The notes: generated by a model not told the origin, from the letters alone. DNA of 64,000 bases from Persephonella atlantica (GCF_016617615.1 NZ_JAACYA010000002.1:744001-808000); one strand, 5' to 3'; positions 8,253 to 17,556 are shown, counted from the stretch's first letter. Program-made: numbers and translations.

Positions 8253-9989
8253 ATGTCCTGGATAACTCTGGATAAAATAAAAAAACTGCAGGAACAGTTT
8301 GATTTTGTTCAGATTAACGAAAGTGATAAAGGTTTCCACTCTGTTGAAGTTCCAAAAGAGAACTTTAAACAGTTCGTTCAGTTCCTGAAAGAAGACCCAG
8401 ATTACAGATTTAAGATGTTTATAGACTGGACTATAGTAGACCACGGACAGAAAGCCGACCCGAGATTTCAGGGGGTATTAATTCTTTTTTCTCCAGAGTA
8501 CAAAGAGAGAATCATAGTAAAAACATGGGCAACAGAAGAAACACTTCCCACACTCACAGACATATGGGCTGGTGCTAAATGGGCAGAAAGAGAAGCATGG
8601 GACATGTTTGGTATAAAGTTTGAGGGGCATCAGAATCTGGTTCGTATGTTTATGTGGGAGACGTATCCCTACCATCCATTGAGAAAAGACTTTCCACTAA
8701 AAGGATATGAAGAGGTTGAGCTGCCTTCCCTTAACGAAAAAGAGAGAATGGATCAGTTAGAAGGTCTTCAAAACTACTCAAGGATGCATACAGCCCTTCC
8801 AACATTAGAGGATTTAGAGATAACCCAGAAAAAGAGAATGCCTAATAAAAAATCACAGGTTGTCCTAAACTGGGGACCCCTCCATCCAGGAACTCACGGA
8901 ACCATATGGTTTTTATTTGATATGGAAGGTGAGTACGTTCAGGAATGTGACATCATCATCGGACAGCTCCACAGGGGAGTAGAAAAGCTCGCAGAAAACC
9001 TTAATGTTCAGCAGATAATACCTTACACAGACAGGATGGATTACATAGCATCAATGAACGAAAACCATTCTGTATGTGTTGCAGCAGAAAAACTTTTAGG
9101 AATACATGAAAAGATTCCAGAGAAGGCAAAATACATCAGGACAATGCTTGCAGAGCTTTCAAGGATAAACTCACACCTACTGTGGCTGGGAACTTATGCC
9201 CTTGACCTTGGAGCTTTAACCATGTTCCTGTATACCTTCAGAGAAAGGGAAAAGATAATGGACATATTTGAAGGTATAACAGGGGCAAGATTTACCATAA
9301 ACTACTTCAGGGTAGGAGGAGTTTACGCAGACCTTCCTTACGGTGCATTAGATGCAATAGAGCATTTCATAAAGGATTTTCCAACAAGACTGAACGATTA
9401 CGAAACATTGCTGACGAGAAACAGAATATGGCTCAGAAGAAATATAGACGTTGGAATAATAACAGAAGAAGACGTTTACAGCTATGGTCTTACAGGAGCT
9501 GTTGCAAGGGCATCAGGTGTACCATACGACCTGAGGATTATAGACAAGTATGATGCTTACGGTGAAGTGGAGTTTGACGTTCCTGTTGGTGAAAAGGGAG
9601 ATTCTTATGACAGATATTTAGTCAGAATAGAAGAAATGAAACAGTCAGCAAGGATAGTACAGCAGTGTATAGAAAAATTGAGAAAAATGTCCAAAAACGA
9701 CCCATTTTTCTTTGAACCTGAAGACAAAAAGATGAAGATTACAATAGACGGAAGAGGAACAAAGCTGTTCAAAGGTGAGGTTTATGCAGGAGCTGACAAT
9801 CCACGGGGAGAGCTCGGTGTTTACATATTTATGCCAAAAGATGGAATAAAACCCCACAGATTCAGACTCAGGTCTGGAGCCTTTTATAACCTCCAGATAT
9901 TTCCAAAACTGATGGTCGGCAGACCAATAGCAGATGCCATAACAATTCTGTCAACAATTGACCCTGTTGTTGGGGAAACAGACAGATAG
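8253..9989 (+). CDS. nuoCD: NADH-quinone oxidoreductase fused subunit C/D
   Basis: 578 residues joining NuoC (about 1-180) and NuoD (about 200-578), as in E. coli NuoCD. The NuoC signature is EREAWDMFGIKFEGH followed by PLRKDFPLKG; the NuoD signature is GPLHPGTHG, GQLHRGVEKLAE and DRMDYIASM. The NiFe-binding CxxC pairs of hydrogenase large subunits are absent, so this is complex I, not hydrogenase. It forms the cytoplasmic arm near the quinone site. The start has GGAG at 8242-8245 upstream. nuoA and nuoB are not adjacent; only nuoI follows. Arg241 (in LHRG) corresponds to the Arg dimethylated by NDUFAF7 in mitochondrial NDUFS2, and a MidA/NDUFAF7 homologue lies two genes downstream. Confidence 0.96.
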   Translation: MSWITLDKIKKLQEQFDFVQINESDKGFHSVEVPKENFKQFVQFLKEDPDYRFKMFIDWTIVDHGQKADPRFQGVLILFSPEYKERIIVKTWATEETLPTLTDIWAGAKWAEREAWDMFGIKFEGHQNLVRMFMWETYPYHPLRKDFPLKGYEEVELPSLNEKERMDQLEGLQNYSRMHTALPTLEDLEITQKKRMPNKKSQVVLNWGPLHPGTHGTIWFLFDMEGEYVQECDIIIGQLHRGVEKLAENLNVQQIIPYTDRMDYIASMNENHSVCVAAEKLLGIHEKIPEKAKYIRTMLAELSRINSHLLWLGTYALDLGALTMFLYTFREREKIMDIFEGITGARFTINYFRVGGVYADLPYGALDAIEHFIKDFPTRLNDYETLLTRNRIWLRRNIDVGIITEEDVYSYGLTGAVARASGVPYDLRIIDKYDAYGEVEFDVPVGEKGDSYDRYLVRIEEMKQSARIVQQCIEKLRKMSKNDPFFFEPEDKKMKITIDGRGTKLFKGEVYAGADNPRGELGVYIFMPKDGIKPHRFRLRSGAFYNLQIFPKLMVGRPIADAITILSTIDPVVGETDR

Positions 9990-9998
9990 GAGGAAGCA

Positions 9999-10700
9999 AT
10001 GGGAATAAAAAAGGTTGGATTAAATAGAAATGTTCAGCCCCAGACACTGACAGAAAAGATATTTTTCTTAGACTTTATGAAAGGGCTGAAAACAACAATA
10101 AAACATCTGTTCAGAAAAGTTATAACTGTTGACTTTCCATTTGAACTTGTGGAGCCTGCACCAAGATTCAGAGGCGTCCACGGTCTGAGGAATGTTGACG
10201 GAACAGAAAAGGAAGATTTTGACGCGTGGGTTAAAAAGCTGAAGATAAAACCTCCTGAGATGGGAGAAACAAGATGTATAGCCTGTAAGTTCTGTCAGGC
10301 AGCATGTCCAGTCCCTGAGATATTCATAATAAAAGCGGAAAAGTTAGACGTTCCTGAAGACCATCCCCACCATGGACTGAAAGTCCTTTCTCAGTTTGAT
10401 ATGGATTTATCAAAATGCATGTTCTGTGGACTGTGCACACTTGCCTGCCCAACAGTATGTATAATCCATACAGATGTTTATGACCTGTCTTCCTATACAA
10501 GAAGAGGATGGGTTCTCAACAAAGAAACCCTGTCAAAAATAGCTGATGACTTTATTGCAAGAAGAGGCAAAGAAAAGTATGACGAAAAGTCCCACTGGCC
10601 AGACTGGCAGAAGATATGGGATGAGGCAGATACAGCAAGGGCGAAAGCATGGGACAACAATCCTCCAAAGTTAGGTCCTAACTACGCAGACCAGCAGTGA
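9999..10700 (+). CDS. nuoI: NADH-quinone oxidoreductase subunit I (2x 4Fe-4S)
   Basis: 233 residues with two ferredoxin clusters, CIACKFCQAACP and CMFCGLCTLACP, that pass electrons towards the quinone-reducing end of complex I. It is longer than many NuoI proteins owing to an N-terminal amphipathic stretch (residues 1-60) and a charged C-terminal tail. It lies 9 bases behind nuoCD with AGGAGG before its ATG. No other nuo genes follow in the window. Confidence 0.95.
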   Translation: MGIKKVGLNRNVQPQTLTEKIFFLDFMKGLKTTIKHLFRKVITVDFPFELVEPAPRFRGVHGLRNVDGTEKEDFDAWVKKLKIKPPEMGETRCIACKFCQAACPVPEIFIIKAEKLDVPEDHPHHGLKVLSQFDMDLSKCMFCGLCTLACPTVCIIHTDVYDLSSYTRRGWVLNKETLSKIADDFIARRGKEKYDEKSHWPDWQKIWDEADTARAKAWDNNPPKLGPNYADQQ

Positions 10701-10703
10701 AAA

Positions 10704-10723
10704 AGGGGGACTTTGCTCCCCCT
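10704..10723 (+). terminator. G/C-stem hairpin after nuoI
   Basis: AGGGGGA (10704-10710) pairs with TCCCCCT (10717-10723) across a 6-base loop, preceded by an A-run. The 3' side has no clean T-tract, so it may act as a partial terminator or mRNA 3'-end stabiliser that sets nuoCD-nuoI apart from the downstream methyltransferase gene. Confidence 0.5.
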
Positions 10724-10775
10724 ACACTTTCAGGTTTATAATATCATCTTGCAAAAATCTTTCAGGTGGTTTTGG

Positions 10776-11930
10776 TTGAAGCTAACAGGTAAACAGCAGC
10801 TTATCTCAATAATAAAAGACCGTATTAAAAAAGAAGGAAGTCTGTCATTTAGAGACTTTATGGATATGGCTCTGTACTATCCAGAACTTGGCTACTATAC
10901 CTCTCCAGAAGAAAAAATAGGTGGCTTTGGAGACTTTTACACAGCCTCTGAGCTTGATAGGGCATATGGTGAACTTCTGGCAGAGCAGTTTGTTGAGATT
11001 TACCAGAAAGTAGAAGGAAAAAATTTTCAGATTGTTGAGATAGGAGCAGGTAAAGGGTATCTTGCTTACGACATTCTAAATTTTCTAAAAAATAAATATC
11101 CTGAAATATTTAAAAACAGCCAGTACATAATTATAGAAAAATCACCATACCACATAAAAACACAGAAAGATATTCTAAAAGAGTTTCCTAACGTTAGATG
11201 GGTTCAGGACATTATAGACTTTGAAGATGAGAGTATCACAGGGGTAATATTTTCAAACGAACTGTTTGACGCATTTCCTGTTCATCTGATAAGAAAAATA
11301 AATGGAAAGATTTATGAGGTTTATATCTCTTTAGATGAAGAAGATAATGTTCAGGAGATACTGAAAGAACCTTCTGAGGATATTATCAGATACTTAAAAG
11401 AGCTGAGCATCAACATTCCTGAAGGAATGCAGACAGAAATCAACCTTGACGCTGTAGATTACATACAGAAAATAGGAAGAAAACTGAGAAAAGGTTACGT
11501 TATCACAGTAGATTACGGTTATCCATCTGCTGAGCTTTATAAACCTTACAGAATGAGGGGAACTCTCCTGTGTTATTACAGACATCAGTATTCAGAAAAC
11601 TTTTACCAGAATGTGGGTATGCAGGACATCACCTCTCACGTTAACTTTTCAGCTCTAAAGTATTACGGAATGATAGCAGGCTTAGATTTTACAGGATTTA
11701 CAGACCAGGCACACTTTTTAACAAATTTAGGACTGATGGATATAATGGCAGAGTTACAGGAGAAAAACGATATTCAGTCTTACGAGAGATTAAACAGACT
11801 CAAAACACTTGTCCTACCTAAAGGAATGGGAGAAAAATTTAAGGTTTTGGTTCAGCACAAAAACATAAAAAATCCCCAGATAAAAGGTCTTGAGATGTTA
11901 CCATATATGAGTGATAGATACAGACTGTAA
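10776..11930 (+). CDS. MidA/NDUFAF7-family SAM-dependent methyltransferase
   Basis: About 384 residues of the Methyltransf_28 family. VEIGAGKGYLAYDIL is the SAM-binding loop, and FSNELFDAFPVHLI is the family hallmark. The homologue NDUFAF7 symmetrically dimethylates an arginine of the NuoD-like complex I subunit during assembly; position right after nuoCD-nuoI supports the same job here (inference). I chose the TTG at 10776 because AGGTGG lies 6 bases upstream and the protein then starts MKLTGKQQLISIIKDRI like its relatives. An earlier in-frame TTG at 10713 would lie inside the hairpin. Confidence 0.87.
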   Translation: MKLTGKQQLISIIKDRIKKEGSLSFRDFMDMALYYPELGYYTSPEEKIGGFGDFYTASELDRAYGELLAEQFVEIYQKVEGKNFQIVEIGAGKGYLAYDILNFLKNKYPEIFKNSQYIIIEKSPYHIKTQKDILKEFPNVRWVQDIIDFEDESITGVIFSNELFDAFPVHLIRKINGKIYEVYISLDEEDNVQEILKEPSEDIIRYLKELSINIPEGMQTEINLDAVDYIQKIGRKLRKGYVITVDYGYPSAELYKPYRMRGTLLCYYRHQYSENFYQNVGMQDITSHVNFSALKYYGMIAGLDFTGFTDQAHFLTNLGLMDIMAELQEKNDIQSYERLNRLKTLVLPKGMGEKFKVLVQHKNIKNPQIKGLEMLPYMSDRYRL

Positions 11931-11940
11931 GGAGAAAAGA

Positions 11941-12399
11941 ATGATTTTTACATCTGCATATGCTTCCCAGCAAAAACAGATGATTGACTTAATGTCAACA
12001 GGAGACCCAGTAGCAGACCTTGTGTATAAACTTCTGTTTGCCCTTGTTTTCCTTGTAATAGGAGCTTTTTCCCTGTGGTATGCAGGAAGACTTGCCCTTA
12101 TCAGGCATATAACCTATAAAACAGCATTTTTGATAACCCTCATAGCATATGTAATTTTAGGTCTTATAAGAACCCTGATGATCTGGGCTGGCATTTATGC
12201 TCCGGGGATGCTATGGATACCTGTATTAATTGCTGTAACTATAGAAATTTTTGTGGCAAAATACTTTCTCCGTTCAACATGGGTAAAAACAGTTATTGCT
12301 GTCGTGCTGGGAAATGTGATGACAGTAATAATCGTTCTTCCTGTTTTTGTTGTTGCAGGCTCTTTATGGGCTTATCTGCTTGCATCAAAAGGTGGTTGA
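11941..12399 (+). CDS. Four-helix integral membrane protein of unknown function
   Basis: 152 residues with about four hydrophobic segments (around 25-47, 57-80, 87-105 and 118-145) and no motif I recognise. The ATG at 11941 has GGAG 6 bases upstream and is preferred over a GTG 30 bases earlier that lies inside the methyltransferase gene. It follows the MidA-like gene by 10 bases and may share its transcript. A link to complex I is suggested only by position. Confidence 0.75.
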   Translation: MIFTSAYASQQKQMIDLMSTGDPVADLVYKLLFALVFLVIGAFSLWYAGRLALIRHITYKTAFLITLIAYVILGLIRTLMIWAGIYAPGMLWIPVLIAVTIEIFVAKYFLRSTWVKTVIAVVLGNVMTVIIVLPVFVVAGSLWAYLLASKGG

Positions 12400-12456
12400 A
12401 ATTATCTTCAGTTTCCATATTATATGGGCGAAAATAAATAAACAAAGGTTAAAGCC

Positions 12457-13569
12457 ATGATTGTAGAACTGAAAGAAAAATTAAACCAGCTTTCAAATAG
12501 GTTTGAAAACATAAAAGAGATTTTAAAACCTGAAGAGTTAGAATCACAGCTGAAAAAGTTAGACGAAGAGATGGGAAAACCTGATTTCTGGAACGACCAG
12601 AAAAAGGCACAGGAGACAGCAAGCAGGAGGAACAGTATCGCAAACAAGTTAGAAGAGATAAAAGGAGTAGAGAACAGACTGAAAGACATAGATGAGTACT
12701 TGCAGCTCCTTGAGATAGAATATGACGAAGAAACAGAAAAGGTTATAAATGAAGAGTTAAACCAGTTAGAAAAGGAGATAAACAGATTAGAAACGGCAAG
12801 TCTGCTGTCAGGAGAATACGACTTTAAAGATGCTATACTGACCCTTCAGGCAGGCTCTGGAGGAGTAGAAGCCTGCGACTGGACTGAGATGCTTCTGAGG
12901 ATGTACCTCAGATGGGCGGAAAAAAATGGATTTCAGATTGAGATGGTAGATTATCAGCCAGATGATGTAGCAGGAATAAAAAGTGCAACAGTTATTGTGA
13001 AGGGTCCATATGCTTACGGATACCTGAAAGGTGAGCAGGGAGTCCACAGACTGGTCAGAATATCTCCATTTGATGCAAACAAAAGAAGACATACATCTTT
13101 TGCCGCTGTATCAGTCATACCAGAAATAGGAGAAGAGGTTAAGGTTGAGATAAAAGAAGAAGACCTGAGAATAGATACATTCAGAGCATCAGGAGCAGGG
13201 GGACAGCACGTTAACACAACAGATTCAGCTGTAAGAATTGTTCACATCCCAACAGGCATCACAGTATCCTGCCAGAGCGAAAGGTCTCAGATTCAGAACA
13301 GAGCAAAGGCGATGCAGATGCTGAAGGCAAAACTTTACCAGTATGAACTACAGAAACAGAAAGAGAAACAGAAAGAGCTCGAAGGTGAAAAGAAAGATAT
13401 CTCATGGGGTAGCCAGATAAGGTCTTATGTGTTCCACCCTTACCAGATGGTAAAAGACCTGAGAACAGGACACGAAACAGGAAATATAGAAGCTGTTATG
13501 GACGGTGAGATTGACGGATTTATTGAAAGCTATCTGAAGTGGAACGCTTCAGAAAAACAGCAAAACTAA
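12457..13569 (+). CDS. prfB: Peptide chain release factor 2
   Basis: 370 residues, full-length RF2, releasing peptides at UGA and UAA. It has the SPF stop-codon recognition tripeptide in [11 protein letters not shown] and the catalytic GGQ in SGAGGQHVN. The reading frame is continuous with no in-frame UGA near codon 26, so the programmed frameshift that autoregulates prfB in many bacteria is absent. The upstream gap holds AAAGG as a weak ribosome site. Confidence 0.96.
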   Translation: MIVELKEKLNQLSNRFENIKEILKPEELESQLKKLDEEMGKPDFWNDQKKAQETASRRNSIANKLEEIKGVENRLKDIDEYLQLLEIEYDEETEKVINEELNQLEKEINRLETASLLSGEYDFKDAILTLQAGSGGVEACDWTEMLLRMYLRWAEKNGFQIEMVDYQPDDVAGIKSATVIVKGPYAYGYLKGEQGVHRLVRISPFDANKRRHTSFAAVSVIPEIGEEVKVEIKEEDLRIDTFRASGAGGQHVNTTDSAVRIVHIPTGITVSCQSERSQIQNRAKAMQMLKAKLYQYELQKQKEKQKELEGEKKDISWGSQIRSYVFHPYQMVKDLRTGHETGNIEAVMDGEIDGFIESYLKWNASEKQQN

Positions 13570-13571
13570 TC

Positions 13572-14492
13572 ATGAAAGATAAATTCATCATAACCATTCA
13601 TGATGTAAACGGTATTAAGCAGTATACACTGAAGCAGATAGTAAAGAGATACATCCTGTATTTTGCCAGCTTTATTTTATTTTTTATTATTACAAGCACA
13701 GCAGTTATATATTTCCTGACAAAAGAAGTATCACAGCTTTCAGCAAAAAAAGAAAAGTTGCAGACCCAGTTTATACAGATGACAAAGGAGAACATTGCTC
13801 TGAAAAAAAGTATTGAACAGAAAAACTCAGAGCTTAAACAGATAACAGAAAAACTGAAAAACATTGAGGAGATGATAGGAATAAGACCAGAAGAAAAAGA
13901 TCTGTCTCACAGGATAAAACAGCTTTCCCTAACAACAGCCCAGATATACCACATGTTCAAAAACATCCCTAACGGCTCACCACTAAAAAAAACGGTGATA
14001 ACAAGCGGATTTGGATACAGAAAACATCCTGTTAACGGCCAGAGGGACTTCCATCCAGGAGTTGACCTGAGGGCAAAGTGGGGAACGCCTGTATATTCAA
14101 CAGCAAGAGGTATCGTTGAGTATGCAGGAAAGAAGGGAAATTACGGAAAGCTTATCATAATACAGCACAACTACGGATTTAAAACACTTTACGGACATCT
14201 GAGCAAAATAAAAGTAAAAATGGGAGAATTTGTTGAAAAGGGACAGCTTATTGGATACTCTGGAAATACGGGACTTATTAATGGACCCCATCTACATTAC
14301 GAAGTCAGATACTTGCAAAGACCATTAAATCCTGTCAATTTTATAAAGTGGAAAAAGTTGGATTACAAAAAAATATTCACCAAAGAGAGGCATGTAAAAT
14401 GGGAATCTTTAATAAAGGCAGTAACAGCAAACCTACAGACAGCTCCAGAACAACAATTATCAGTGAAGGCTCATTTATATCAGGAGAACTGA
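13572..14492 (+). CDS. Membrane-anchored M23 (LytM) peptidoglycan endopeptidase
   Basis: 306 residues: an N-terminal cytoplasmic stub and one membrane helix (about 25-48), a coiled coil (about 50-115), then an M23 domain with GFGYRKHPV, HPGVDLRA, LYGHLS and GPHLHYEV, which supply the zinc ligands. It is active in the periplasm on peptidoglycan. The preferred start is ATG 13572 (MKDKFIITIHDVNG); a GTG at 13539 inside prfB would add 11 residues. Its last 94 bases overlap the bactofilin gene. The M23-bactofilin pairing matches the csd1-ccmA cell-shape pair of Helicobacter, which suggests a role in local wall cutting and cell shape. Confidence 0.88.
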   Translation: MKDKFIITIHDVNGIKQYTLKQIVKRYILYFASFILFFIITSTAVIYFLTKEVSQLSAKKEKLQTQFIQMTKENIALKKSIEQKNSELKQITEKLKNIEEMIGIRPEEKDLSHRIKQLSLTTAQIYHMFKNIPNGSPLKKTVITSGFGYRKHPVNGQRDFHPGVDLRAKWGTPVYSTARGIVEYAGKKGNYGKLIIIQHNYGFKTLYGHLSKIKVKMGEFVEKGQLIGYSGNTGLINGPHLHYEVRYLQRPLNPVNFIKWKKLDYKKIFTKERHVKWESLIKAVTANLQTAPEQQLSVKAHLYQEN

Positions 14493-14806
14493 AATTTAAA
14501 GGCTCTGTCCATATTGACGGTGAAGTGGAAGGAAGTATAATGTGTGAAAATGTTGTAACAGTAGGAAAAAATGGGAAAGTGAGAGGAAAGATATCTGCTG
14601 AAAAGATTATCATAAATGGATATGTAGAGGGAAATGCTGACTGCAACAGTGTGGAGATACTCTCTGGTGGAAAATTTACAGGGGAAATAACCTATAATGA
14701 AATAACCATAGAACCAAAAGGAATATTTGAAGGAACAGTAAAACTAAAAACAGGAAAAATAAAAAGCATAAAAGAGGCAAAGGAGGAAAATGAAGCAACT
14801 GGGTAA
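14399..14806 (+). CDS. Bactofilin (CcmA-like polymer-forming protein)
   Basis: 135 residues. The core is the short beta-helix repeat typical of bactofilins (FISGELKFKGSVHIDGEVEGSI, then VTVGKNGKVRGKISAEKIIINGYVEGN). It polymerises on the inner membrane and positions wall enzymes. The ATG at 14399 (MGIFNKGS) with AGAGAGG about 8 bases upstream is chosen over an earlier in-frame codon deep in the peptidase gene. It overlaps the M23 gene by 94 bases and queC by 17. Confidence 0.9.
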   Translation: MGIFNKGSNSKPTDSSRTTIISEGSFISGELKFKGSVHIDGEVEGSIMCENVVTVGKNGKVRGKISAEKIIINGYVEGNADCNSVEILSGGKFTGEITYNEITIEPKGIFEGTVKLKTGKIKSIKEAKEENEATG

Positions 14807-15470
14807 TGCTATTGTCCTTGTTTCTGGAGGAATGGACAGTGCTACACTCCTGTGGCTTGCAAAAAGAGAGTTTTCAAAAGTTTACGCCATATCCTTTGAC
14901 TACGGTCAGAAACACAAGGTAGAGCTCCAGTTTGCAAAGGAACTTGTGAAGGAAGCAGAGGTAAATAAACATTTCATCGTAGAAGTCCCCCATCTTAAAG
15001 GGATAGAAGGCTCAGCCCTTACAGACAAGAGTATAGAAGTGCCTTCAGAGGAATATCCTGAGGGACCTCCCATAACAACTGTTCCCATGAGAAATCTGAA
15101 CTTTTTAGCTATAGCTGCATCATTTGCAGATGTTTACCAGATAGAAAACATTGGGATAGGCATACATTCTGTTGACAGTCCGTATCCTGACTGCAGAGCA
15201 GAGTTTGCCTCCTCTGCAGAAGCAGCAATAAACGCATCATCTGTTATGGTTGCAAAAAAGAAAAACAGGATTAAAGTATGGACGCCATTTTTAGGAATGA
15301 CAAAGACAGAAGTATTGAAAATAGGTTTAGAGCTTGGCGTCCCTTACGAAAAAACATACTCCTGCTACAGGGGAACGGTTCCTCCCTGCGGAGAATGTGC
15401 AACATGCAGGCAGAGGGAAGAAGCATTCAGATCGTTAGGATTAGAAGACCCAATAAAAAGTAGAAGGTAG
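14790..15470 (+). CDS. queC: 7-cyano-7-deazaguanine synthase
   Basis: 226 residues that convert CDG to preQ0 with ATP and ammonia in queuosine synthesis. The PP-loop SGGMDSAT is at the N terminus, and the zinc site CYRGTVPPCGECATC near the C terminus supplies four cysteines. The start overlaps the end of the bactofilin gene by 17 bases with AGGAGG just upstream, so it is translationally coupled. No other queuosine genes are in the window. Confidence 0.96.
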   Translation: MKQLGNAIVLVSGGMDSATLLWLAKREFSKVYAISFDYGQKHKVELQFAKELVKEAEVNKHFIVEVPHLKGIEGSALTDKSIEVPSEEYPEGPPITTVPMRNLNFLAIAASFADVYQIENIGIGIHSVDSPYPDCRAEFASSAEAAINASSVMVAKKKNRIKVWTPFLGMTKTEVLKIGLELGVPYEKTYSCYRGTVPPCGECATCRQREEAFRSLGLEDPIKSRR

Positions 15471-15474
15471 GTAG

Positions 15475-17508
15475 ATGGGAAAAAGCAAAAAAGTTGTGAT
15501 TGTAGAATCACCAAAAAAGGCAAGAGAGATACAGAAGATTTTAGGGAAGGACTTTTCTGTAAAAGCAACAATAGGTCATTTTAAAGACCTTCCAGAAAAA
15601 GAGATGGGTGTTGACCTTAAAAACTTCAAACCAAAGTTTGTTATAAAATCAAAAAACCATAAAAAGATGCTCTCAGAGATAAAAAAACTTGCAGAGAATG
15701 CTGAAGTTTACATAGCAACAGACCCAGACAGAGAAGGTTATGCCATAGGATACTTTATGTATCAGGAGCTAAAAAAGAAGGCAAAAGGAATCAAAAGGGC
15801 AGAATTCCATGAGATAACCCCCAAACATATAAAAGAAGTGATAAAAAAAGCCCCAGAGTTTGAAAAAACAAATTTTGGTCTGTTTGATGCATTCTTAGGC
15901 AGAAGAGTTGGAGACAGAATTGTTGGATACATACTCTCTCCCATTGCATCTAAAGAGATTGGAGGAAGGTTCAGTGTAGGGAGAGTCCAGTCTCCTGCCG
16001 TAAGATTAGTGGTAGATAGGGAAAGGGAAATTCAGGCATTCAAGCCAACACCTTACTACGTTTTATCTGTCCTGTTGGAAAAGTCAGATATTCCCTTTAC
16101 AGCATTTTACGAAAAACAGAGAATAGAAGACAAAGCTTTAGCAGAAAAGATATATAAGGAAATCAAAGAGGAAACAGAAGCAACAGTTGTAGAGATACAG
16201 AAAAAACAGATAAAACAGTCTCCAAAACCACCATTTACCACATCTGTTTTACAACAAACAGCAAACGCCCAGCTAAGGTTTTCCCCAGAAAAAACGATGC
16301 TCCTTGCACAGGATTTATTTGAAAATGGTCTTATAACCTATCACAGAACAGACAGCGTCAGGATATCTGATGAGGCAGTAAAAAAGATAAGAGCATTTAT
16401 AAAAGAACATTTTGGACAGGAATATCTGCCACAAAAGGCAAAAAAATACTCCTCAAAAAACACACAGGCAGATGCTCATGAAGCCATCAGAATAACAAAC
16501 TTTGTCCCAATAGAAAAACAGAAACAGCTCGTTCAGGAAAAAGGCCTGACAGAAGACCACTTCAAGCTCCTCAGACTGATTTACCAGAGGACAGTAGCAT
16601 CACAGATGAAAGAAGCAGTTTACGAAAGAACAACAGCAATTTTTGATATAAAAGGATACAGGTTTAAAACAACAGGTTCTGTAATAACATTTGACGGATA
16701 CAAAAGACTTTACAACATAGAAGACAAAGAAGATACACAGAAAATTCCCCCTCTGCAAAAAGGAGAAAAACTCCAGAAATTAGACCAGAAGTTAGAAGAA
16801 AAGTGGACAAAACCACCATCACGCTACACAGAAGGTTCACTGGTCAGGAAGCTTGAAGAATTAGGAATAGGCAGACCTTCTACATACGCAACCATAATGA
16901 AAACAATAAAAGACAGAGGGTATGTGACAAAAGAAGGAAATGCGTTAAAGCCAACTCAGGCAGCATACGAGCTGATAGATTACTTAGACAAAAAATACAG
17001 CTGGGTTGTAGATTACGATTTCACAAAAAAGATGGAAGACTTTCTGGACAGTGTTGAGCAGAAGAAGAAAAAGTGGAAAGAGTTCGTAAAGCAGATTTAC
17101 GAAAAAACCCAGTCCTCAAGCAAAGCTGTTGTTTCAAAAAAGATGCTAAACTATGCCTTAGACCTTGCAGAAAAACACGGAAAAGACATATCCCACATAT
17201 TAGATAACCCTGAGGAACTGAAAAAGTTTATAGACCAGCACAAAGAGACAAAACCAACAGAAAAACAGATAGCATACGCCAAATCACTTGCAGAAAAGAC
17301 AGGAATTGAGCTAACAGAAGAAGTTCTGCAGGATAAAGAAAAGATAAAAAGATGGATAAACAGGGCAAAAAGGGAAGCAATGAAATCATACAAATTGTCA
17401 GAAAAACAGAAAGCAGTCCTGATAAAAAACGGCAGAGAAGACCTGATAGATAAACCAGAAAAAGCATTAAAATGGCTGAGCAGCTACTTTAGAAGAAGAA
17501 AAAAATAA
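15475..17508 (+). CDS. topA: DNA topoisomerase I
   Basis: 677 residues of type IA topoisomerase. The TOPRIM domain has VIVESPKKAREI and DPDREG, and the nicking tyrosine lies in LITYHRTDSVRIS. The core ends near residue 545. The usual C4 zinc fingers are absent; instead residues ~555-677 hold three helical repeats (KKMLNYALDLAEKHG, EKQIAYAKSLAEKTG, and the degenerate LSEKQKAVLIKNG) each followed by an acidic or lysine-rich helix. It relaxes negative supercoils; the repeats probably replace zinc ribbons in DNA binding (inference). It lies 4 bases after queC, and a hairpin follows it. Confidence 0.95.
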   Translation: MGKSKKVVIVESPKKAREIQKILGKDFSVKATIGHFKDLPEKEMGVDLKNFKPKFVIKSKNHKKMLSEIKKLAENAEVYIATDPDREGYAIGYFMYQELKKKAKGIKRAEFHEITPKHIKEVIKKAPEFEKTNFGLFDAFLGRRVGDRIVGYILSPIASKEIGGRFSVGRVQSPAVRLVVDREREIQAFKPTPYYVLSVLLEKSDIPFTAFYEKQRIEDKALAEKIYKEIKEETEATVVEIQKKQIKQSPKPPFTTSVLQQTANAQLRFSPEKTMLLAQDLFENGLITYHRTDSVRISDEAVKKIRAFIKEHFGQEYLPQKAKKYSSKNTQADAHEAIRITNFVPIEKQKQLVQEKGLTEDHFKLLRLIYQRTVASQMKEAVYERTTAIFDIKGYRFKTTGSVITFDGYKRLYNIEDKEDTQKIPPLQKGEKLQKLDQKLEEKWTKPPSRYTEGSLVRKLEELGIGRPSTYATIMKTIKDRGYVTKEGNALKPTQAAYELIDYLDKKYSWVVDYDFTKKMEDFLDSVEQKKKKWKEFVKQIYEKTQSSSKAVVSKKMLNYALDLAEKHGKDISHILDNPEELKKFIDQHKETKPTEKQIAYAKSLAEKTGIELTEEVLQDKEKIKRWINRAKREAMKSYKLSEKQKAVLIKNGREDLIDKPEKALKWLSSYFRRRKK

Positions 17509-17512
17509 AAAG

Positions 17513-17531
17513 GCGGGTCTGTCAGACCCGC
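17513..17531 (+). terminator. Hairpin after topA
   Basis: GCGGGTCTG and CAGACCCGC form a perfect 9-base inverted repeat about one base (17513-17531), right after an A-run at the topA stop. No T-tract follows, so termination may be weak or factor-dependent. Confidence 0.6.
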
Positions 17532-17538
17532 AGGAAAT

Positions 17539-17556
17539 GGAGGGGGAGGGAGGGGG
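17539..17556 (+). other. G-run cluster, possible G-quadruplex
   Basis: GGAGGGGGAGGGAGGGGG stands out in an AT-rich gap. Three runs of at least three G and one GG, separated by single A bases, could form a parallel quadruplex in DNA or in RNA downstream of the topA hairpin. No coding or ribosome-site role is apparent, because no start codon in a long frame follows. Confidence 0.4.

Noticed and set aside
8253-9989. Group 4 hydrogenase large subunit instead of NuoCD
   Set aside because: The two NiFe-binding CxxC pairs are absent and a complete NuoC part is fused in front.
12457-12600. Programmed frameshift in prfB
   Set aside because: The frame is continuous from ATG 12457 with no in-frame UGA in the relevant region.
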